DNA of 64,000 bases from Chryseobacterium piscicola (GTDB lineage: Bacteria > Bacteroidota > Bacteroidia > Flavobacteriales > Weeksellaceae), in the NCBI RefSeq assembly GCF_900156685.1, contig NZ_FTOJ01000001.1, forward strand, positions 620,001 through 684,000, read 5' to 3'. The position numbers and the translations under genes were made by a program. Position 1 is the first letter of the stretch. The number at the start of each line of letters is the position of its first letter. Positions 56,084 to 64,000 of this stretch are shown here, in pieces. The notes below the pieces were generated by a model. The model was not told the origin of the DNA, did no database searches, and worked only from the letters and a program-made list of their open reading frames with translations.

Positions 56084-56841
56084 TAACCGTTATACTCTTC
56101 AATATTTTCTTCTTAGGTTTTATTGTAGCCATTATGGTATACATCAGAAAGTATAAGCAAAGGAAAAAGGAATATCTTGTTGAAATTCAAATGAAAAACG
56201 AAATTCATCAGAAAGAACTTCTCGCTACTCAGCTCGAAATACAAGAATCTACGATGAAGCAAATTGGGAGAGAACTTCATGATAATATAGGTCAAAAACT
56301 CACGCTGGTAAGTCTTTATACGCAACAGCTTCTTCATGAGAATAAGGTGCCCGACGTCAACGAAAGAATAGAACAGGTTTCACAAATCATTAATCATTCT
56401 ATTGATGATCTACGGAGTTTGTCTAAATCGCTAACTGATAATAAAATAAGTCACAACAAAATTGTAGAGCTGATCGAGGATGAGGTCAATGCTGCCAATG
56501 CAATAAAAAAATGTAAAGTAAATTTTGAATATAATTTTTATGATTTAGATTTAAATTTCAAACATAAAACAGTTGTGCTTAGAATTATACAAGAGTTCAT
56601 TCAAAATAGCATGAAGCATTCCGGATGTACAAATGTTTTTATAAATCTGAATACAAACGAAAATAATCTGTGGGAACTTAATATCAAAGATGACGGTAAA
56701 GGTTTTGATACTGAAGTAGTAAATTCATCCGGAATTGGGCTTGGCAATATGAAAAATAGGGCAGAAATGATTGGGGCAGATTTTACTTTCAAAAGTGAAA
56801 AAAATATTGGAACTTCGCTTAACATTGTTTTAAAAAAATAA
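56062..56841 (+). CDS. NarL-type sensor histidine kinase (HisKA_3)
   Basis: The 259-residue kinase has one N-terminal membrane helix (residues 5-27) and no periplasmic sensor domain. A coiled-coil linker leads to the phosphoacceptor box with His73 in GRELHDNIGQKLTLVSLYTQ. The ATPase domain has an N-box (QEFIQNSMKHSGCTN), a G1 box (DDGKGFD) and a G2 box (GIGLGNMKNRAEMIG). It phosphorylates the LuxR-type regulator encoded 2 bases downstream. The input is probably cytoplasmic or through the overlapping upstream membrane protein. Confidence 0.93.
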   Translation: MEKTELLITVILFNIFFLGFIVAIMVYIRKYKQRKKEYLVEIQMKNEIHQKELLATQLEIQESTMKQIGRELHDNIGQKLTLVSLYTQQLLHENKVPDVNERIEQVSQIINHSIDDLRSLSKSLTDNKISHNKIVELIEDEVNAANAIKKCKVNFEYNFYDLDLNFKHKTVVLRIIQEFIQNSMKHSGCTNVFINLNTNENNLWELNIKDDGKGFDTEVVNSSGIGLGNMKNRAEMIGADFTFKSEKNIGTSLNIVLKK

Positions 56842-56843
56842 CC

Positions 56844-57488
56844 ATGAAAAAAACAATTGTTCTTGTAGACGATCATATTCTTATAGCAAAAGCACTCGAG
56901 GGTATTATTGATCATTTTACTGATTTTGAAGTGATTTACTGTGCAGAAAACGGGCAGGATCTCATTGATAAATTTGCGGCAAACCGCAGAATTCCTGAGA
57001 TTATACTTTTGGACATCAGTATGCCTGTGATGAACGGCTTTGAAACTGTTCTTTGGCTTAAAGAGAATTATCCCGACATCAAAGTAATGGCTCTCAGTAT
57101 GCAGGATGATGATAAAAGTGTTATTAAAATGATAAAAAACGGAGCAAAAGGCTATCTTCTAAAAAACACCCACCCAAAAGACCTTGAATTTGCCCTTAAA
57201 AAACTTTCAAGCGAAGGATTTTTCTATCCGGATTGGGCTTCTAAGGTTATTTTCTCTAGTATGAATGCCGATTCTAAAAATGATAAAGAATTAAAAATTT
57301 CCGAACGGGAAAGAGAGTTTCTTCGTTACACCGTAACAGAACTTAGTTACAAAGCCATTGCGCTAGAGATGAGCTGTAGCCCCAGAACTGTTGAAAGTTA
57401 CAGAGATCAACTTTGCGAAAGGTTTGATCTGAAAACACGTGTTGGTCTGGCTATTTTTGCCATAAAAAATGGTTTTGCCGAAACATAA
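56844..57488 (+). CDS. LuxR/NarL-family response regulator
   Basis: The 214-residue protein has a receiver domain (Asp57 in IILLDISMPVMNGFE, the Lys in GAKGYLLKNTHPKD) and a C-terminal LuxR helix-turn-helix (ISEREREFLRYTVTELSYKA, IALEMSCSPRTVESYRDQLC). It is the partner of the kinase just upstream and regulates unknown targets. The two genes are almost contiguous. Downstream, only a weak 4-bp hairpin precedes a T run before the convergent nuclease-fold gene. Confidence 0.95.
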   Translation: MKKTIVLVDDHILIAKALEGIIDHFTDFEVIYCAENGQDLIDKFAANRRIPEIILLDISMPVMNGFETVLWLKENYPDIKVMALSMQDDDKSVIKMIKNGAKGYLLKNTHPKDLEFALKKLSSEGFFYPDWASKVIFSSMNADSKNDKELKISEREREFLRYTVTELSYKAIALEMSCSPRTVESYRDQLCERFDLKTRVGLAIFAIKNGFAET

Positions 57489-57517
57489 AAACGCTGTCCT
57501 TCAACAGTAGTATTTTT

Positions 57518-58345
57518 TTAAAAACTTAATGTTGAAAAAACAGGAAAATGATCTGAAGGGTAAAGAAGATTTTCTCTTCTATCATTGATATGGCGGTGAG
57601 ATTTAATTTTGAAACCTTTCACAAAAATATAATCAATTCTATCTTTTGGAAGTTCATTAATATTAAAACCCGTAAACGTAGCTATGGGACCATAATGTTT
57701 CTTTTCTGAATGATAAAAAGTGTCTTTAAGATTTTGAGATAATATTTTTATCGGTTCGGTATCTTCTGTTAAGTTAAAATCCCCGGTCAATACTATTGGG
57801 AGGTTATTAGGGTTTAATTCCTGCGCTTTTTTCAAAATGAGATCGGAAGATTTTACTCTTGCAGTTTTTCCTACATGATCAAAATGAATATTCATTGCCA
57901 AAAATTCTTTCTTAGATTTTAAATCTTTAAATATTGCATAAGTGCAAATTCTGTTAAGAGCAGCATCCCATCCTTTGGAAGGTTTTTCGGGTGTTTCAGA
58001 AAGCCAGAATGTTCCGGATTTTACAATTTTCAGTTTCAAAGTATCATAAAATATCGCCGAAAATTCGCCTTTTTCTTTGCCGTCATCTCTTCCAACGCCT
58101 ACGAAATTATAGTTTTGTAAAACCGTTTTTATATCTTTTATTTGTTCGGGTAAAGCTTCCTGAATCCCGAAGAAATCCGGATGATAATATTCTAGAAGTC
58201 CCAATGCCTCTGCTTTTCTTTTTGGCCAAGCATTTTCTAAGTCAGATTCTAAATTAAGTCTTATATTGAATGATATTACTTTTAAATCCTGACAAAATGC
58301 AAACGAAAAGCTTAAAACAGAAAAAAAAGTGAGAATATTTTTCAT
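57518..58345 (-). CDS. Exported endonuclease/exonuclease/phosphatase-fold protein
   Basis: The 275-residue protein has a signal peptide (MKNILTFFSVLSFSFAFCQ) and the EEP fold: LKVISFNIRLN, DFFGIQEALPEQI (metal Glu), LAMNIHFDHVG, VLTGDFNLTEDTEP and DRIDYIFVKGFK, ending with YPSDHFPVFSTLSF (catalytic His). Family members include nucleases, sphingomyelinases and inositol phosphatases, so the substrate is open. The start at 58345 is supported by a TAnnTTTG box at 58362-58369, which lies inside a longer frame. Confidence 0.88.
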   Translation of the reverse strand: MKNILTFFSVLSFSFAFCQDLKVISFNIRLNLESDLENAWPKRKAEALGLLEYYHPDFFGIQEALPEQIKDIKTVLQNYNFVGVGRDDGKEKGEFSAIFYDTLKLKIVKSGTFWLSETPEKPSKGWDAALNRICTYAIFKDLKSKKEFLAMNIHFDHVGKTARVKSSDLILKKAQELNPNNLPIVLTGDFNLTEDTEPIKILSQNLKDTFYHSEKKHYGPIATFTGFNINELPKDRIDYIFVKGFKIKSHRHINDRRENLLYPSDHFPVFSTLSF

Positions 58346-58361
58346 ATTTTTAAATTTAAAA

Positions 58362-58369
58362 CAAAAATA
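58362..58369 (-). promoter_or_regulatory. Bacteroidota -7 promoter box for the EEP-fold gene
   Basis: Minus strand TATTTTTG fits TAnnTTTG, 16 bases before the start at 58345. Confidence 0.5.
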
Positions 58370-58425
58370 TAATTTCATTACGAATATTGGGTTTCAGAAT
58401 AAATTATTTTACTATTAAATATAAA

Positions 58426-58457
58426 GCAAAAAAAACTCCGGAAGATACCGGAGTTTT
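58426..58457 (-). terminator. Rho-independent terminator of the M1 peptidase gene
   Basis: On the minus strand AAAACTCCGG (58457-58448) pairs with CCGGAGTTTT (58441-58432), and the T run continues to about 58428. Confidence 0.85.
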
Positions 58458-58474
58458 GATTATTGAATAAAAAA

Positions 58475-60685
58475 TTACTCTTTCGTAAATTTCACATCTT
58501 TCCCGCCTTGTCCGATGGTGAAAGATTTTTTGTCTTTACTGAAAGTGATTTCTATTTGAGCTTGCTCAAAAGTAAACTTGTTATCTCCAGAATATTCTAG
58601 TGGAAATGCTTGTTGCCCAGTTGCTTGAGCGTAAAGTTGTCCGCTTTTTTCTGTTAAAACTATTTTTAAAGGCATTTCTTTGCTGCCAAAAGTTCCAATG
58701 AAATCTTTAGGGTTAATTTTCTCAGCAGTACTTGCTTGAGAAGAACTCCAGCTGTTGTTTTTTAAGTTGATATCCGGAATTTCACTGTTTGGATCAATCT
58801 TTACTTCGCTTATCTCTTTAGAAGAATCTACTTTAAAAGTCCATTCTGTATTTCTCTTCCAAACCTCTACCGGAAGTTTTGCAATCTGGTTGCTGCCATC
58901 TTTAAATTTAAGCTGAACCGTGGTAGGCATAGGTAATTGGCCCAGATTTTCAATAGTAATCTGAGCACCATTTTTATAGTCTCCGTTTACATATTTTACT
59001 GATTTTATACCCTGATCTATCTTCCATTTATTGATAAACCAGCCTCTCCAGAACCAGTTGAGTTCCTCACCGGAAACATTTTCCATTGTATGAAAGAAAT
59101 CCCAAGGAGTTGGATGTTTGAAAGCCCATCTATCTATGTAAGTTTTGAAAGCTTTATCAAATTTTTCAGGACCGAGGATAGACTCACGTAAAACACCTAG
59201 GCCTAGACCTGGTTTATAGTAAGCTAAAATTCCAATATTTCTTTCTTTCATATTATCTGGTCCCACCATAATTGGCTCGAAACTGTCATTCATCAAAAAG
59301 GCGCCAGATTGAGCGATATTTTTCTTCTGATAATACTCTCCGTTGTTGAATGCTTCAGTTGAAAGTTCATTGATGAATGTGTTGAAACCTTCGTCCATCC
59401 AAGCAAATAGTCTTTCGTTTGATCCTACAATCATCGGGAACCAGTTGTGCCCAAATTCGTGATCTGTTACACCCCAAAGGCTTTCACCTTTAGAATCCAT
59501 GTGGCAAAAAACAATTCCAGGATACTCCATGCCGCCTTCATTTCCGGCAACATTGGTTGCTGCAGGATAAGTGTATTCATACCATTTTTTAGAATAATGT
59601 TCGATAGATGCTTTGGTGTATTCTGTAGATCTTCCCCAGGCTTTATCGCCCGCACTTTCCACAGGATAGGCAGAGATAGCGATAGATTTTTTTCCACTTG
59701 GAAGATTGATTTTAGCTGCGTCTAGAACAAATGCTGAAGAAGATGCCCATGCGAAATCTCTCGTTTGATTGATTTTAAATTTCCAAGTTTTTGTACCCGA
59801 ATCCTGGCCTTTTTTTATTTCAGATTCTTTTCTGATCATTACCGTTTTATCAGAGTTTCTCGCTTGTTCCCAACGGTCATTTTCCTCTTTAGAATATACT
59901 TCTTTTGAGTTTAAAAGTTCTCCTGACGCTACCACATAATGATTCGCAGGAACGGTAATATTCGCAGTAATATCTCCGTATTCCAAATAAAATTCAGATG
60001 CACCAAGGTACGGAAGGGTGTTCCAGCCCATTACGTCATCATAAACACACATTCTAGGGTACCATTGAGCGATAGTGTAGATCTTTCCGTTTTTGCTTTC
60101 CTCAATTCCCATACGGTCTGAGCCGTACTTTGGAGAAACAAATGAATATTCAATTTTAATTTTTGCTTTTCCCCCTTTTGCTGCAAGATGTAGTGGAAGG
60201 TCAATCTGCATTCTGGTATCGTTAATTGTGTATTTTACGGTTTTACCATCGTAAGAAACAGATTTAATTTTGTATCCTCCTTCAAAAGTTTCTCCGTGAG
60301 ATCCATTTCTACTTCCAGATAAAGGAACTACAGAATTTCCTCTAGAGTCTTTTGAAAATAAATTCTGATCCAACTGCAACCACAAGAATCCTAATTGATC
60401 TGGGCTGTTGTTGGTGTATAAAATTTCTGCGGTTCCTGTAAGCTCATTCTTTTTTTCGTCTAGTTTGATGTCTAGTTTGTAATCTGCAGAGTTCTGCCAA
60501 TAGGCATGACCGGGTTGTCCGCTTGCCGATCTTGTTTCTGTACCCGTTTGAGGATAAAAAAATGGTTTAAAAGCCTCCACGAAATCGTATTTTGGAGATT
60601 CTTTTATTGCTTCCTGAGCAGAAAAATGAGAAGAAACTGCAAAAACAGTAGCAACAAAAATTTTTGTAGGGAATTTAAGATTCAT
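58475..60685 (-). CDS. M1-family metallopeptidase (aminopeptidase N-like), exported
   Basis: The 736-residue protein has a signal peptide ([19 protein letters not shown]...). A beta-rich N-terminal domain precedes the M1 catalytic domain. The zinc motif HEFGHNWFP has His409, Glu410 and His413, and the third ligand Glu432 lies in WMDEGFNTF, exactly 18 residues on. The GxMEN-type exopeptidase motif is changed: NEGGMEYPG stands there. The C-terminal 130 residues add a beta-sandwich-like extension. It probably trims peptides in the periplasm. It has its own terminator and an unclear promoter. Confidence 0.95.
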   Translation of the reverse strand: MNLKFPTKIFVATVFAVSSHFSAQEAIKESPKYDFVEAFKPFFYPQTGTETRSASGQPGHAYWQNSADYKLDIKLDEKKNELTGTAEILYTNNSPDQLGFLWLQLDQNLFSKDSRGNSVVPLSGSRNGSHGETFEGGYKIKSVSYDGKTVKYTINDTRMQIDLPLHLAAKGGKAKIKIEYSFVSPKYGSDRMGIEESKNGKIYTIAQWYPRMCVYDDVMGWNTLPYLGASEFYLEYGDITANITVPANHYVVASGELLNSKEVYSKEENDRWEQARNSDKTVMIRKESEIKKGQDSGTKTWKFKINQTRDFAWASSSAFVLDAAKINLPSGKKSIAISAYPVESAGDKAWGRSTEYTKASIEHYSKKWYEYTYPAATNVAGNEGGMEYPGIVFCHMDSKGESLWGVTDHEFGHNWFPMIVGSNERLFAWMDEGFNTFINELSTEAFNNGEYYQKKNIAQSGAFLMNDSFEPIMVGPDNMKERNIGILAYYKPGLGLGVLRESILGPEKFDKAFKTYIDRWAFKHPTPWDFFHTMENVSGEELNWFWRGWFINKWKIDQGIKSVKYVNGDYKNGAQITIENLGQLPMPTTVQLKFKDGSNQIAKLPVEVWKRNTEWTFKVDSSKEISEVKIDPNSEIPDINLKNNSWSSSQASTAEKINPKDFIGTFGSKEMPLKIVLTEKSGQLYAQATGQQAFPLEYSGDNKFTFEQAQIEITFSKDKKSFTIGQGGKDVKFTKE

Positions 60686-60768
60686 CTGGAAAAGGTTTAA
60701 TTTAAAATGATGAGTAAAAAAAATCGTGTAATCGTTACAAATTCTGACGTAAATGTGTCGAAATAATA

Positions 60769-61650
60769 TTAGTTTGATTTTTTTGCTTTAATCATTGCTT
60801 CCAAAGCATCCCACATTTCTTGCGGAATATCTTCTAGCATATTAAATTCTCCAGCGCCTTGAAGCCATTCGCCGCCGTCAATGGTAACAACTTCCCCGTT
60901 CATGTAAGCTGAGTAATCTGAGACCATATAGGCTGCAAGATTAGCCAACTCCTGATGTTCTCCAACTCTTCTCAATGGTACTTTTTTTCTCATATCAAAT
61001 TTTTCCTGCAAATCTCCTGGAAGCAATCTGTCCCAAGCTCCTTTGGTAGGGAAGGGGCCTGGTGCAATGGCATTGAAACGGATTCCGTATTTAGCCCATT
61101 CTACTGCAAGACTTCTTGTCATGGCCAAAACTCCTGCTTTTGCACAAGCGGATGGAACAACATAGGCAGAGCCGGTCCATGCATAAGTGGTCACTATATT
61201 TAGAACTGTTCCCGATGTTTTAGAATCAATCCAATGTTTACCGATTGAAAGTGTGCAGTTTTTTGTTCCTTTTAAAACAATATCTAAAATAGAATCAAAT
61301 GCAGAGTGAGTCAATCTTTCGGTAGGCGAGATAAAATTTCCGGCCGCGTTGTTGAGAAGGATGTCGATTTTGCCAAATTCTTTTAATGTGGCTTCTTTCA
61401 TGGCTTCTACTTCGTCCCAATTTCTTACGTCACAAGCGATGCAAAGAACTTTTCCGTTGGTTTCCGTTTCTAATTCTTTGGCTGTAAGTAGTAATTTTTC
61501 TAAATTTCTAGAGGTGATCACTACTTTTGCTCCCAATTCAAGGAAATATTTTGTCATAGCTTTTCCAAGTCCGCTTCCGCCACCAGTAACGATGGCAACT
61601 TTATCTTTCAAAGCCCCTTCACGTAACATGGGTTGTGTATAAAGATTCAT
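60769..61650 (-). CDS. 2,4-dienoyl-CoA reductase-like short-chain dehydrogenase
   Basis: The 293-residue protein is a classical-fold SDR with [15 protein letters not shown] (NADPH binding) and [12 protein letters not shown]. The region [21 protein letters not shown] closely resembles the mitochondrial 2,4-dienoyl-CoA reductase DECR1, with Tyr and Lys 15 residues apart where classical SDRs have the YxxxK spacing. [13 protein letters not shown] and [18 protein letters not shown] also match. It would help degrade unsaturated fatty acids. The neighbours are not fatty-acid genes. Function by resemblance; the cofactor is unproven. Confidence 0.9.
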   Translation of the reverse strand: MNLYTQPMLREGALKDKVAIVTGGGSGLGKAMTKYFLELGAKVVITSRNLEKLLLTAKELETETNGKVLCIACDVRNWDEVEAMKEATLKEFGKIDILLNNAAGNFISPTERLTHSAFDSILDIVLKGTKNCTLSIGKHWIDSKTSGTVLNIVTTYAWTGSAYVVPSACAKAGVLAMTRSLAVEWAKYGIRFNAIAPGPFPTKGAWDRLLPGDLQEKFDMRKKVPLRRVGEHQELANLAAYMVSDYSAYMNGEVVTIDGGEWLQGAGEFNMLEDIPQEMWDALEAMIKAKKSN

Positions 61651-61768
61651 ATTTTATTTTTTTTAAAAATAATGAATATTGAACGGAAAAGGTTCAAAAT
61701 TCTAAAATAAATGATGTTGTAAATAATTATTCTTGATAGAAGCTTAAATTTTAAATGAAGTAAAGCAT

Positions 61769-61799
61769 AAAAAAAACCTTGCAAAACAATTACAAGGTT
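61769..61799 (-). terminator. Rho-independent terminator of the DUF1573 gene
   Basis: Minus strand AACCTTG (61799-61793) pairs with CAAGGTT (61781-61775), followed by seven or more T. Confidence 0.75.
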
Positions 61800-61822
61800 G
61801 ATATTTAAAAATTAATAGACAA

Positions 61823-62236
61823 TTAAGCTCCTACAACAGTTCCTTTAAATGAAAGTGTTTTTGGAGTTTTGCTATCGCTTGTTGTTACAGTTACGGTTTT
61901 AATAAAAGAACCTGTAGTTGCTGCGTTATAGCTAGCTTCTACAAATCCTTTTTTACCTGGTAGGATAGGAGTTTTTGTATAATCAGCAGTTGTACATCCA
62001 CATGCAGGCGCTACATTTTCTATGATTACAGGCTTAGTAGATGTGTTAGTCAATTCAAATCTAATTAATTTTGGTTTTCCTTGCGGAATGTTTCCAACAT
62101 CAATAGATTCTGATTTCCATTTGATTGCATCTGCGATTACAGTTACGATTGCATTGTTTGCTACGGGCAAAACTTCAGCATAGATTGATGAGAATGCCAA
62201 AACAGCCAAAACAGCAGAGATTTTTAGTTTTTTCAT
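61823..62236 (-). CDS. DUF1573 protein, exported
   Basis: The 137-residue protein has a signal peptide (MKKLKISAVLAVLAFSSIYA) and one immunoglobulin-like DUF1573 domain: GNIPQGKPKLIRFELTNTST, then VAPACGCTTADYTKTPILPG and the final strands. The paired cysteines in ACGCT are characteristic. It is probably periplasmic; the role is unknown. The start at 62236 is preferred: a longer frame to 62314 would run across the promoter box at 62299 and hide the signal peptide. Confidence 0.88.
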   Translation of the reverse strand: MKKLKISAVLAVLAFSSIYAEVLPVANNAIVTVIADAIKWKSESIDVGNIPQGKPKLIRFELTNTSTKPVIIENVAPACGCTTADYTKTPILPGKKGFVEASYNAATTGSFIKTVTVTTSDSKTPKTLSFKGTVVGA

Positions 62237-62298
62237 AAATATAAATTTTATTGTTGATAGTAAAAAATCAATTAATACGATTGTTTTTCTTGATGTAA

Positions 62299-62306
62299 CA
62301 AATTTA
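62299..62306 (-). promoter_or_regulatory. Bacteroidota -7 promoter box for the DUF1573 gene
   Basis: Minus strand TAAATTTG fits TAnnTTTG, 62 bases before the start at 62236. Confidence 0.5.
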
Positions 62307-62408
62307 CTACACAAATTCTTATTTATTGTTAATCGTTTTCAAAAATTTGTTAACGAGTTGTTAATGATAAAATATTATTGATTTTTTTAGATAATATTGT
62401 TTCACAAA

Positions 62409-63656
62409 ATGGAAATAAAGAAACTTAATATTATCATCACTTTGGGGCTTGTCGCCATTGTAGGAATTTTGATTGCTCAGCTTTTGTGGACCAGACAGGC
62501 ATATAATCTGGAGGATAAAAAATTTAATCAAACAGTAAATATTGCTTTGAGTGAAGTGGTAGAAAAACTTTCTGGAGGAGAAACGTCATTCGCAAAAAAC
62601 CCCGTACAGAATATTGCCAATGATTATTATGTGGTTAATATCAACAATGAATTTCATCCTGATGTTTTAGAATATTATCTAAAAACAGAATTTACGCGCC
62701 TTCAGATAAATACCAATTATGTTTACGCCGTCTACAATTGCCATAGTGACAAAATGATTTACGGAAAATACATAACTCCAGAAACCAAGCAGTCTGAGCT
62801 TAAAAAAATCAATTTTCCTAAACATGAAAATCTCACCTATTATTTTTCTATTCGTTTTCCAGACAAAGCGACCTATTTAATCAGTTCTCTTAGGTTTTGG
62901 TATTTACTTACTTTTGCTTTAATTATCATACTTTTGGTATATGTTTATTCAATTTATACAATTATTCAGCAGAAAAAATTCTCAGAATTACAGAGAGATT
63001 TTATCAATAATATGACCCATGAGTTCAAAACTCCGCTTTCATCAATACTTTTAGCGACAGAAGCTTTAAATAAACAAGAATCGGTGAAAGAAAATCCGAA
63101 ATTACAGACCTATACTTCAATTATTGTTAATCAAAGTATTAAACTGAATAATCACATAGAAAAGATCCTCAATGTAGCTAAAAACGATGAGTCTGGATTG
63201 TTATTAAAGCCCAAAAAGATACGATTGCTTCCCTTTATTGAAGAGATTGCAGAAACCCTCAGGCAAAAAAGTGAAAATCTGGTGATAAATTTAGAAATTG
63301 AAAAAAATATCACGATAACGGCGGATGAATTTCACTTTACGAATATCGTTTATAATATCTTAGACAACTCAATTAAGTACTGCGAATCTTCACCAGAAAT
63401 CAGAATTTTTTCTGTAAAAGATACAAAAGGCTTATATTTAAAATTTAAAGACAATGGAATAGGAATTCCTGAGAAAAATATTCCTCAGATTTTTGATAAA
63501 TTTTACAGAGTGATTTCTAAGAAACATAATGAGATTAATGGTTTCGGATTAGGACTTTTTTATGTGAAAAAGGTGGTGCGCCAACACCATTGGAAGATTT
63601 TAGTAGAAAATAATAAAGATCAGGGGATTACTACAACGTTGTTTATTCCAATGTGA
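62409..63656 (+). CDS. Sensor histidine kinase (HisKA class)
   Basis: The 415-residue kinase has two membrane helices (about 7-26 and 163-185) around a 135-residue extracytoplasmic sensor. The phosphoacceptor is His204 in NNMTHEFKTPLSSI. The ATPase domain shows the N-box NILDNSIKYCES, G1 DNGIGIPE and G2 GFGLGLFYVKKVV. The start is ATG 62409; a TTG four codons earlier is less likely. It lies 17 bases before a response regulator gene that runs off the window, so the two form a two-component pair. Confidence 0.94.
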   Translation: MEIKKLNIIITLGLVAIVGILIAQLLWTRQAYNLEDKKFNQTVNIALSEVVEKLSGGETSFAKNPVQNIANDYYVVNINNEFHPDVLEYYLKTEFTRLQINTNYVYAVYNCHSDKMIYGKYITPETKQSELKKINFPKHENLTYYFSIRFPDKATYLISSLRFWYLLTFALIIILLVYVYSIYTIIQQKKFSELQRDFINNMTHEFKTPLSSILLATEALNKQESVKENPKLQTYTSIIVNQSIKLNNHIEKILNVAKNDESGLLLKPKKIRLLPFIEEIAETLRQKSENLVINLEIEKNITITADEFHFTNIVYNILDNSIKYCESSPEIRIFSVKDTKGLYLKFKDNGIGIPEKNIPQIFDKFYRVISKKHNEINGFGLGLFYVKKVVRQHHWKILVENNKDQGITTTLFIPM

Positions 63657-63673
63657 TTTTTTAAGTGTTAATA

Positions 63674-64000
63674 ATGAATAAATCTAAAATTTTATATGCA
63701 GAAGATGATGAAACAATTGCATTTCTGATTCAGGATAGTCTTGAAAATTATTATCAAATAAGCCATTTTTCTAACGGAAGAGCGGCTTTGGATGCCTTTA
63801 AAAAAGAAAGTTTTGATATTTGCCTGTTGGATATTATGATGCCCGAAATCAATGGTTTTGAGTTGGCGGAGAAAATTCGCGGAGAAAATTCTGAAATACC
63901 TATTATTTTTATCTCAGCAAAAGCATTAAAAGAAGATAGAATTAAAGGTTTAAGAATTGGTGCAGATGATTACCTCGTAAAACCTTTCAGTATAGAGGAA
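63674..64000 (+). CDS. Response regulator, receiver domain (partial at window end)
   Basis: From ATG 63674 the frame is open to the end (109 residues). It is a CheY-like receiver: acidic pair in ILYAEDDETIAFL, phosphoacceptor Asp53 in CLLDIMMPEINGFEL, Thr/Ser position in IIFISAKALKED, and the Lys in DDYLVKPFSIEE. The end of the receiver and the pairing with a HisKA kinase suggest an OmpR-type output domain beyond the window, which cannot be seen. Confidence 0.92.
   Translation, partial: MNKSKILYAEDDETIAFLIQDSLENYYQISHFSNGRAALDAFKKESFDICLLDIMMPEINGFELAEKIRGENSEIPIIFISAKALKEDRIKGLRIGADDYLVKPFSIEE

Noticed and set aside
57489..57517. Terminator after the LuxR-type regulator
   Set aside because: Only a CTGT/ACAG 4-bp stem precedes the T run, too weak to call.

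Overview
The window reads as a piece of chromosome from an AT-rich member of the Bacteroidota, most likely a flavobacterium of the Chryseobacterium type (family Weeksellaceae). This is inferred from several signals. Many genes carry a TAnnTTTG promoter box instead of a sigma-70 box. There is a protein with a type IX secretion C-terminal domain, a TonB-linked barrel protein, a methionine synthase split into two genes, and a MoxR/DUF58/DUF4129 membrane operon. No rRNA, tRNA, CRISPR array, prophage or recognisable defence island was seen. Both ends cut through two-component signalling genes: a histidine kinase tail at the left and a response regulator head at the right.

Layout. 1-5 kb: kinase tail, an unrecognised secreted protein, enolase and citrate synthase. 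5-7.4 kb: two adjacent amidinotransferase-fold hydrolases. 7.4-7.9 kb: a gene-free stretch with GC-rich hairpins and a small mobile-looking repeat. 8-18 kb: a secreted GH43 glycosidase, an outer-membrane barrel protein, DUF3817 protein, NadD, RecJ, an M48 protease and an ABC-F ATPase. 18-23 kb: SmpB, an OmpA-family protein, a YebC-type regulator, an LpxH-like phosphatase with a glycosyltransferase, and a small GNAT protein. 23-30.5 kb: an RDD protein divergent from a six-gene operon (SpoIIM-like, membrane protein, DUF4129, DUF4350, MoxR, DUF58). 30.6-33.8 kb: an OsmC protein and a GH63-like glucosidase.

33.9-44.4 kb is a methionine locus. It has a SAM-I riboswitch, a MetX-like acyltransferase, homoserine dehydrogenase, a trans-sulfuration enzyme, split methionine synthase and MetF. 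Together these can carry aspartate semialdehyde through homoserine and homocysteine to methionine. Three extra genes sit inside the locus: a Y1 transposase flanked by REP-like palindromes in inverted orientation, a four-helix-bundle (S23-type) protein, and an unrecognised protein. 44.4-64 kb holds a second copy of the small inverted-repeat element, a GNAT-like protein, GTP cyclohydrolase I, CysS, a type IX secreted protein, a CBM20-GH77 glucanotransferase, small secreted proteins, ferritin and a signalling operon (unknown protein, membrane protein, NarL-type kinase and regulator). It ends with a nuclease/phosphatase-fold protein, M1 peptidase, 2,4-dienoyl-CoA reductase-like SDR, DUF1573 protein and an OmpR-type kinase/regulator pair.

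Most of the window is ordinary core chromosome. The more unusual material is in repeats and gene arrangement: the REP-transposase unit, a two-copy inverted-repeat element, a CTAAAAA heptamer array at the nadD stop codon, the riboswitch-led methionine locus with inserted genes, and an ABC-F protein whose second ATP site looks dead.
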